Source: Bacteroidetes bacterium 4572_112 (GTDB taxonomy: Bacteria > Bacteroidota > Bacteroidia > Bacteroidales > UBA1556). From it: a stretch of DNA of 19,440 nt. Below the pieces are notes generated by a model that searched no databases, was not told the DNA's origin, and worked only from the letters and a program-made list of their open reading frames with translations. The stretch spans positions 1 to 19,440 of the forward strand of contig NIUZ01000151.1 of assembly GCA_002254285.1 (NCBI GenBank). Direction: 5' to 3'. The translations under genes were made by a program, and so were the position numbers. This document shows positions 14,949 to 19,440 of this stretch, piece by piece. Positions within the stretch are counted from its first letter, which is position 1; each line of letters starts with the position of its first letter.

Positions 14949-16562
14949 ATGATTACAGTATCAAACTTAAGAATACAATTCGGTAAACGAGTTTTATTTC
15001 AAGATGTTAACCTAAAGTTTACAGCAGGAAATTGCTATGGTATAATTGGCGCAAATGGCGCTGGTAAATCAACTTTTTTGAAGACTATTTCAGGAGAGAA
15101 TGATTCCACAACAGGAACTATTTCACAGGGAAGTGACGAGCGACTTTCAGTATTAAGTCAAGACCACTATGCCTATGACGAATTTTCGGTATTAGATACT
15201 GTAATGCAAGGTCATGATAAGCTTTGGAGTATTATGCAGGAGAAAGATGCTATATATGCAAAAGAGGATTTCTCGGATGCTGATGGTATAAAAGCCGCAG
15301 ATTTGGAGTCAGAGTTTGCTGACCTTGATGGATGGAATGCCGAAAATGAGGCTGCAACTTTACTTTCAGACCTTGGCATAAAAGAAGATTTGCATTATAC
15401 ATTGGTTAAAGACCTAAGTGGTAAGCAAAAGGTAAGAGTACTACTTGCACAAGCATTATTTGGCAAGCCTGACAATTTACTTTTGGATGAGCCTACAAAC
15501 GACCTTGACCTTGACACTGTACGTTGGTTAGAAAACTACCTTGCTAATTACGAGAACACTGTATTAGTTGTATCTCACGATAGGCACTTTTTGGATGCTG
15601 TAAGTACTCATACTGTGGATATCGATTTCGGAAAGATAAAAATGTTCCCAGGTAACTATAGTTTCTGGTACCAAAGTAGTCAGCTTGCTCTTAAGCAGCT
15701 AGTAAATCAGAATAAGAAAGCTGAAGAGAAGAAGAAAGAACTTCAAGAGTTTATTGCACGATTTAGCGCAAATGCTGCAAAATCAAAGCAAACAACTTCG
15801 CGTAAGAAAATGATTGAGAAGCTTAATATTGAAGACATTGAGCCATCAACACGTAAATACCCAGGTATTATTTTTACTCCTGAGCGTAAAGCCGGAGATA
15901 GAATACTTGATGTAAAAGGACTTAGTGCCGAAATTGATGGAAAACCACTTTTTAAGGATGTGGAATTCTTTACCAATAGAGGTGATAAAATAATATTATT
16001 ATCGAGAGACCCTCGTGCAATGACGGCTTTCTTTGAGATAATAAACGGTAATCAGAAACCAGCTGCAGGTGAGTTCCAATGGGGACAAACAATATCTACA
16101 GCTTATTTGCCAATGGATAATTCAGAATATTTCAATAGCAAATTAAATCTTTTCGATTGGTTATGCCAATTCACAAAAGATACTACTCAATTATATATTA
16201 GAGGGTATTTAGGAAAAATGCTTTTTGCTGGAGAGGAAATTTACAAGCAAGTAAATGTACTTTCTGGAGGTGAGAAAATGAGATGTATGATTTCAAAAAT
16301 GATGCTTACCGATGCAAATGCTCTTATTTTAGATACTCCAACAAATCACTTGGATTTGGAGTCTATTCAGGCATTTAATAATAACTTAGTGAAATACCCT
16401 GGAAATATATTTATGTCGTCGCATGACCACGAGTTTATCGACTCGGTATGTAATCGTATTATTGAGCTTACTCCTAACGGAATAATTGATAAGATGATGA
16501 GCTATACTGAATATGTGAATGACGAAAAAATAATGGCTCAACGCGAGTTGATGTATAAATAA
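14949..16562 (+). CDS. ABC-F family ATPase (YbiT-like) with degenerate second ATP site
   Basis: 537 residues, soluble, no membrane segments: two ABC domains in tandem joined by a charged helical linker (about 235-310, NQNKKAEEKKKELQEF...SKQTTSRKK), the ABC-F plan. Such proteins act on the ribosome as translation factors. Domain 1 is complete: Walker A GANGAGKST (34-42), signature LSGKQ (156-160), Walker B LLLDEPTN with Asp 180 and Glu 181, and switch His in SHDRHF. Domain 2 keeps its signature LSGGE (438-442) and a Walker B-like LILDTPTNHLD, but the catalytic Glu is Thr 463 and the P-loop reads SRDPRAMT (352-359), without the GxxGxGKS lysine. I recall the same SRDPRAMTAFFEI segment from other Bacteroidota relatives, so this is a lineage trait and not a mutation. 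ychF follows after 30 bp, probably in one operon. Confidence 0.92.
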   Translation: MITVSNLRIQFGKRVLFQDVNLKFTAGNCYGIIGANGAGKSTFLKTISGENDSTTGTISQGSDERLSVLSQDHYAYDEFSVLDTVMQGHDKLWSIMQEKDAIYAKEDFSDADGIKAADLESEFADLDGWNAENEAATLLSDLGIKEDLHYTLVKDLSGKQKVRVLLAQALFGKPDNLLLDEPTNDLDLDTVRWLENYLANYENTVLVVSHDRHFLDAVSTHTVDIDFGKIKMFPGNYSFWYQSSQLALKQLVNQNKKAEEKKKELQEFIARFSANAAKSKQTTSRKKMIEKLNIEDIEPSTRKYPGIIFTPERKAGDRILDVKGLSAEIDGKPLFKDVEFFTNRGDKIILLSRDPRAMTAFFEIINGNQKPAAGEFQWGQTISTAYLPMDNSEYFNSKLNLFDWLCQFTKDTTQLYIRGYLGKMLFAGEEIYKQVNVLSGGEKMRCMISKMMLTDANALILDTPTNHLDLESIQAFNNNLVKYPGNIFMSSHDHEFIDSVCNRIIELTPNGIIDKMMSYTEYVNDEKIMAQRELMYK

Positions 16563-16592
16563 GAAATTATAACAATATAATATTAAATAGCT

Positions 16593-17693
16593 ATGGCATT
16601 AAAATGTGGAATTGTAGGATTACCAAATGTTGGTAAATCAACCTTATTTAATTGTTTGTCGAATGCAAAAGCGCAATCTGCAAACTTTCCTTTTTGTACT
16701 ATTGAGCCTAATGTTGGTGTAATTACAGTACCTGATGAGCGTATCAATAAGCTATCAGAAATTGTAAAACCACAAAGAGTGCAGCCTACAACTATTGAGA
16801 TTGTAGACATTGCAGGTCTTGTGCGTGGTGCTAGTAAAGGCGAAGGTTTGGGAAATAAATTCCTTGCTAATATTCGCGAAACTGACGCTATTATCCATGT
16901 GCTACGTTGTTTTGAAGACGAAAATATTACTCACGTTGATAATACAATCGACCCTGTACGCGATAAGGAAACTATAGATATTGAGCTTCAATTAAAAGAT
17001 CTTGAAACTGTAGAAACTCGTCTTAAGAAAGTGTCTAAAATTGCACAAACAGGAAAAGATAGAGATGCTATGCGCCATGCTAGTATCCTTAAAAAGTTAA
17101 CAACACATCTAGAGGAAGGTAAGTCGGCTCGTGAGCTAGAACTTGAAGAGGAAGATGCTAAGCTAATGCAAGAATATCAGCTATTGACTGCAAAGCCAAT
17201 ATTATATGCTTGTAATGTAGGCGAAGATGCTATTGTTGACGGTAATGATTTTGTTGAAAAAGTTCGTGAAGCTATAAAGAACGAAAATGCAGAAATCCTT
17301 GTTATTTCGGCTCAGGCAGAGTCAGAAATTGCTGAATTAGAAGATTACGAAGAGCGTCAGGAATTCTTACAAGACCTTGGACTAAACGAAAGTGGAATGA
17401 GCAAGCTTATCCGTAAGGCTTATACCTTACTAGAGCTTGAAACATACTTCACTGCTGGAGTACAAGAAGTAAGAGCTTGGACATACCCTAGAGGGACAAA
17501 AGCACCACAGGCTGCAGGTGTTATTCATACCGACTTTGAAAAAGGATTTATCCGTGCCGAGGTTATTAAGTATGATGACTTTATTAACCTAGGTTCTGAA
17601 GCCGCTGTTAAAGAGGCTGGTAAAATGGCTGTTGAAGGTAAAGAATATACTGTACAAGATGGAGATATAATGCACTTTAGATTTAATGTATAA
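16593..17693 (+). CDS. ychF: YchF/Ola1-family ribosome-associated ATPase
   Basis: 366 residues, the standard length. YchF is an Obg-related P-loop NTPase that prefers ATP, binds ribosomes and responds to redox stress. The P-loop GLPNVGKST lies at 9-17. The switch region has DIAGLVRGASKGEGLGNKFL. In place of the NKxD guanine-specificity motif the sequence has N208-V-G-E211, the known hallmark of the ATP-preferring YchF group. A helical insert covers about 125-205. The C-terminal TGS domain spans about 280-366, with RAWTYPRGTKAPQAAGVIHTDFEKGFIRAEVI and the end DIMHFRFNV. The start at 16593 gives the canonical MALKCGIVGLPNVGKS N-terminus. The gene follows the ABC-F gene closely and ends at a terminator at 17747. 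Confidence 0.97.
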   Translation: MALKCGIVGLPNVGKSTLFNCLSNAKAQSANFPFCTIEPNVGVITVPDERINKLSEIVKPQRVQPTTIEIVDIAGLVRGASKGEGLGNKFLANIRETDAIIHVLRCFEDENITHVDNTIDPVRDKETIDIELQLKDLETVETRLKKVSKIAQTGKDRDAMRHASILKKLTTHLEEGKSARELELEEEDAKLMQEYQLLTAKPILYACNVGEDAIVDGNDFVEKVREAIKNENAEILVISAQAESEIAELEDYEERQEFLQDLGLNESGMSKLIRKAYTLLELETYFTAGVQEVRAWTYPRGTKAPQAAGVIHTDFEKGFIRAEVIKYDDFINLGSEAAVKEAGKMAVEGKEYTVQDGDIMHFRFNV

Positions 17694-17711
17694 AGTTAAG
17701 TAATTTCTATT

Positions 17712-17734
17712 GCATGATTCTTTAGCAATCATGC
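17712..17734. repeat. Small inverted repeat after ychF
   Basis: GCATGATT (17712-17719) and AATCATGC (17727-17734) are perfect reverse complements. No T run follows, so it is not itself a terminator. Confidence 0.4.
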
Positions 17735-17746
17735 CTAAGATATAAG

Positions 17747-17788
17747 TCCCATAAATTTTGCTTACGCTGAGTTTATGGGATTTTTTTT
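17747..17788 (+). terminator. Terminator of the ABC-F / ychF operon
   Basis: TCCCATAAA (17747-17755) pairs with TTTATGGGA (17772-17780) and is followed by eight T residues (17781-17788). The string TTTATGGGATTTTTTT recurs twice further on, in the duplicated region beside tRNA-Cys. Confidence 0.85.
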
Positions 17789-17812
17789 GGGGCTTAGAAA
17801 TACGCTTTGCAA

Positions 17813-17928
17813 TATTGTAGAAAACTTGATACGGATTGCCTCCTGCGTCGGCTATCCTTTACGAAGGGTAATTTGGGGTATAATTTATGGGATTTTTTTA
17901 TGACCAAAAGCTCAAGCGAGCTTGGCTT
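17813..17928. repeat. Direct repeat unit 1 beside tRNA-Cys
   Basis: 116 bp: the first 68 bp (17813-17880) are identical to 17963-18030, and the next 48 bp (17881-17928) match 18059-18106 with one mismatch. Inside are the hairpins CCTTTACGAAGG and AAGCTC-AAGC-GAGCTT. The period between the 68-bp copies is 150 bp. Confidence 0.93.
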
Positions 17929-17962
17929 ATTCTTGCGCATTTTATTCAATAAAGCTTCACTG

Positions 17963-18106
17963 TATTGTAGAAAACTTGATACGGATTGCCTCCTGCGTCG
18001 GCTATCCTTTACGAAGGGTAATTTGGGGTACAATATAATCCCAAATTATGCTGGAGCATAATTTATGGGATTTTTTTATGTCCAAAAGCTCAAGCGAGCT
18101 TGGCTT
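17963..18106. repeat. Direct repeat unit 2, interrupted by 28 bp
   Basis: Second copy of the unit above. Between its 68-bp and 48-bp parts lie 28 extra bases (18031-18058), which with the following bases form a near-palindrome (ATCCCAAATTAT against ATAATTTATGGGAT). Its right end pairs with the tRNA-Cys terminator sequence in inverted orientation (18066-18089 against 18102-18126, one mismatch). Confidence 0.92.
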
Positions 18107-18114
18107 TTGGTCAT

Positions 18115-18150
18115 AAAAAAATCCCAACATTTCTTCGAAATATTGGGATT
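18115..18150 (-). terminator. Terminator of tRNA-Cys
   Basis: AATCCCAA (18120-18127) pairs with TTGGGATT (18143-18150), extended inward by ATTTC/GAAAT around a short loop. On the - strand a run of T (complement of A 18115-18121) follows. It lies 6 bp past the tRNA 3' end. Confidence 0.85.
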
Positions 18151-18156
18151 ATATTG

Positions 18157-18227
18157 AGGTCTCGAGCGGATTCGAACCGCTGTGGGAGCTTTTGCAGAGC
18201 CCAGCCTAGCCGCTCGGCCACGAGACC
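18157..18227 (-). tRNA. tRNA-Cys (GCA)
   Basis: Read on the - strand: acceptor GGTCTCG (18227-18221) pairs with CGAGACC (18164-18158). The D arm is GCC..GGC. The anticodon stem GGGCT/AGCTC encloses CTGCAAA, with anticodon GCA at 18195-18193. The T arm is AGCGG-TTCGAAT-CCGCT. The discriminator base at 18157 is T (U73), as expected for cysteine tRNAs. The 3' CCA is not encoded and must be added by the nucleotidyltransferase. Confidence 0.97.
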
Positions 18228-18545
18228 ATTTCTCGTTTGAGGGTGCAAAAATACACTTTTTCTTTATACACCAAAGGCTTTATTTACTTTTATTAAAGAA
18301 AATATATAAGCCATTGAATATCTTATATTTTAACAACTCTCAAAAGAGAAAACTTATATTCTTTATGGTTTCACATTGTTATGAATGAGCTTTTTATTAT
18401 TCTATTTTAATAATAAATTTATCATCAAGCGGGTTTATGTATTTGTCATTATTCCATCATTTACTGATTTACTGATTCACAGATTACTGTTTACAGATTA
18501 CTAATACTGACTCAACATTTAAACCCCATTACAAATTAATAAAAC
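18228..18545. other. 318-bp gap between tRNA-Cys and ribE
   Basis: Holds the tRNA-Cys promoter. A stretch at 18461-18510 repeats short ACTGATT/ACAGATT words, sharing GATTACTGTTT with 4806-4816, but shows no regular period. No terminator for ribE was found, and no gene. Confidence 0.6.
18246..18275 (-). promoter_or_regulatory. Promoter of tRNA-Cys with -7 and -33 boxes
   Basis: On the - strand TTTG (18275-18272) is followed, 18 nt later, by TATTTTTG (18253-18246), matching the Bacteroidota promoter TTTG-N19-TAnnTTTG nearly perfectly. The mature tRNA begins 19 nt downstream of the -7 box. This is the best complete promoter in the window. Confidence 0.75.
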
Positions 18546-19154
18546 CTACTTCTTAGCATCCATATATTGCTCCAAAAGACGAGCTACATATTTGCCAAAA
18601 ACATCAAACTCAAGGTTTACAATTGTGCCATTCTTAAAGTTATGGAAATTTGTATGCTCCTGAGTATAAGGTATTATAGCTACAGAAAATTGTCCCGATT
18701 TAGAATCAACAACAGTAAGACTTGTACCATTTACCGAAACAGAACCCTTTTCAACAGTGATATTGCTTTTTTCTACATCGTAAGTAAAAGTATATTTCCA
18801 GCTGCCATCAGTTTCTTCAACCCCTATACATGTTGCAGTTTGATCCACATGACCTTGTACAATGTGACCATCAAGGCGCTCGCCCATGCTCATACTACGC
18901 TCAAGATTCACCTCATATCCAACTCCCCATTCCTGAAGACAGGTTTTATCAAGAGTCTCCTGAATAGCAGTAACCACATATTGATTCTTATCAGCATCAA
19001 CCTTTACCACAGTAAGACAAACGCCATCATGAGCCATACTCTGATCTATTTGCAATTCCTTAGCTAGTGGAGTTTCTACTGTGAAATTAATATTACTCTT
19101 ATCGCGATCAACCGCAACAATATTTCCCATTGTTTCAACAATTCCTGTAAACAT
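18546..19154 (-). CDS. ribE: Riboflavin synthase (alpha chain)
   Basis: 202 residues, the normal size. The enzyme dismutates two 6,7-dimethyl-8-ribityllumazine molecules to riboflavin, as a cytoplasmic trimer. The protein begins with the invariant MFTGIVE and shows two homologous beta-barrels. Barrel 1 (about 1-95) carries SMAHDGVCLTV (39-49, Ser 39 and Cys 46 matching the active-site Ser/Cys pair). The junction has GERLDGHIVQGHVD (91-104, His 102). Barrel 2 (about 96-190) has SVSVNGTSLTV (138-148) and IPYTQEHTNF. The C-terminal helix mediates trimerisation in the family. The gene is isolated from other rib genes in this window. Confidence 0.97.
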   Translation of the reverse strand: MFTGIVETMGNIVAVDRDKSNINFTVETPLAKELQIDQSMAHDGVCLTVVKVDADKNQYVVTAIQETLDKTCLQEWGVGYEVNLERSMSMGERLDGHIVQGHVDQTATCIGVEETDGSWKYTFTYDVEKSNITVEKGSVSVNGTSLTVVDSKSGQFSVAIIPYTQEHTNFHNFKNGTIVNLEFDVFGKYVARLLEQYMDAKK

Positions 19155-19230
19155 AATTATTTATTATTTTAAATGTTATGCAATATTATAAGACTATTAA
19201 CTATATAGATTACGTCTAATAATTAATTGG

Positions 19231-19238
19231 CAAATATA
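19231..19238 (-). promoter_or_regulatory. -7 box of ribE
   Basis: On the - strand it reads TATATTTG, a perfect TAnnTTTG match, 76 nt before the ribE start. The leader of about 70 nt is too short for an FMN riboswitch, and none of its conserved blocks is seen. Confidence 0.5.
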
Positions 19239-19336
19239 CGTTTTATGATAATTCGAAAGATTAATTTTTGCCATGAAAAATGCACTATTTTAATAGCATT
19301 TCTACAAACAGAATTTACTTTTTAGAAAGTTTACAG

Positions 19337-19426
19337 TAATACCAAAACACGCCATATAAATCGTTTATATTTCCCTATTACTGCGTTAAAAATTATTTCC
19401 ATAGCTATACTTCGACATGCTCAGTA
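19337..19426. repeat. 90-bp dispersed repeat, copy 2
   Basis: Direct copy of 9151-9240 with one mismatch. It lies upstream of ribE near the right edge; the sequence on either side does not match the flanks of copy 1, so the 90-bp block is the mobile or duplicated unit. Confidence 0.93.
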
Positions 19427-19440
19427 CAGGCTTTTATGCA

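Larger units (their letters stand above)
17694..18156. other. 463-bp convergent intergenic region between ychF and tRNA-Cys
   Basis: Contains the ychF terminator, two copies of a direct repeat with 150-bp period, an inverted partial copy, and the tRNA-Cys terminator. Open frames on both strands here arise only because the repeat period is a multiple of three; none resembles a gene. Confidence 0.75.

Noticed and set aside
17794..18061. Open frames on both strands with internally repeated peptides
   Set aside because: They are by-products of the direct repeat, whose period of 150 bp is divisible by three; no start context or family resemblance.
17813..18106. Possible CRISPR array
   Set aside because: Only two copies, units of 68 bp or more, no spacer-like regular intervals and no cas genes.
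18461..18510. Tandem repeat of ACTGATT-like words
   Set aside because: The words vary and have no fixed period; it looks like low-complexity AT-rich spacer.
19155..19230. FMN riboswitch ahead of ribE
   Set aside because: The leader predicted from the -7 box is about 70 nt and AT-rich, without the conserved FMN aptamer blocks.

Overview
The window is AT-rich chromosomal DNA from a member of the Bacteroidota, most likely a Bacteroidales/Marinilabiliales-type anaerobe or facultative bacterium. Five things point there: the ruvB-queG pair, the purM-prfA-pyrF cluster, a PorE-like TPR/PD40/OmpA protein, a DUF5723-type porin with thrombospondin type-3 repeats, and -7 boxes of the TAnnTTTG type (the Bacteroidota sigma-factor consensus) ahead of several genes. 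No phage, integrase, transposase or CRISPR array is visible. The accessory interest lies in the intergenic repeats, the broken genes and some unusual protein architectures.

Layout. On the + strand, the 3' end of ruvB (1-106) runs into queG (116-1045). A fused cobalamin-dependent isobutyryl-CoA mutase, icmF, follows (1267-4638) and ends at a clear terminator. On the - strand lies purM (8378-7339, broken) - prfA (7325-6255) - pyrF (6055-5219) - a short C-terminal remnant of an outer-membrane beta-barrel protein (5144-4938) - terminator. A membrane-anchored PD-(D/E)XK-type protein (8592-9116, +) diverges from purM. Two outer-membrane genes follow on the - strand: a PorE-like protein of 831 residues (11848-9353) with an extra C-terminal retropepsin-like domain, and a DUF5723/TSP3/OmpA protein (14318-12101) split by a frame change. 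On the + strand are an ABC-F ATPase (14949-16562) and ychF (16593-17693), probably one operon. The window closes with tRNA-Cys(GCA) (18227-18157, -) and ribE (19154-18546, -).

How the genes relate. Most are housekeeping: queuosine tRNA modification (queG), branched or short acyl-CoA rearrangement (icmF), purine and pyrimidine synthesis (purM, pyrF), translation (prfA, ABC-F, ychF, tRNA-Cys) and riboflavin synthesis (ribE). QueG and IcmF both use cobalamin. The two OmpA-type proteins are envelope components that should anchor to peptidoglycan.

What stands out. (1) purM and the DUF5723 gene each lack an internal coding segment and change frame at the join. (2) The PorE-like protein ends in a retropepsin-like domain whose catalytic DTG-type motif reads KEK. 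(3) Four structured or repeated intergenic elements occur: a 110-bp nested hairpin inside the purM-prfA-pyrF operon, a composite palindrome of about 190 bp at 14584-14770, a 90-bp dispersed repeat at 9151 and 19337, and a 150-bp-period duplication with an inverted copy beside tRNA-Cys. (4) An exact 30-bp tandem duplication spans the pyrF stop codon. No wholly new multi-gene system could be supported.
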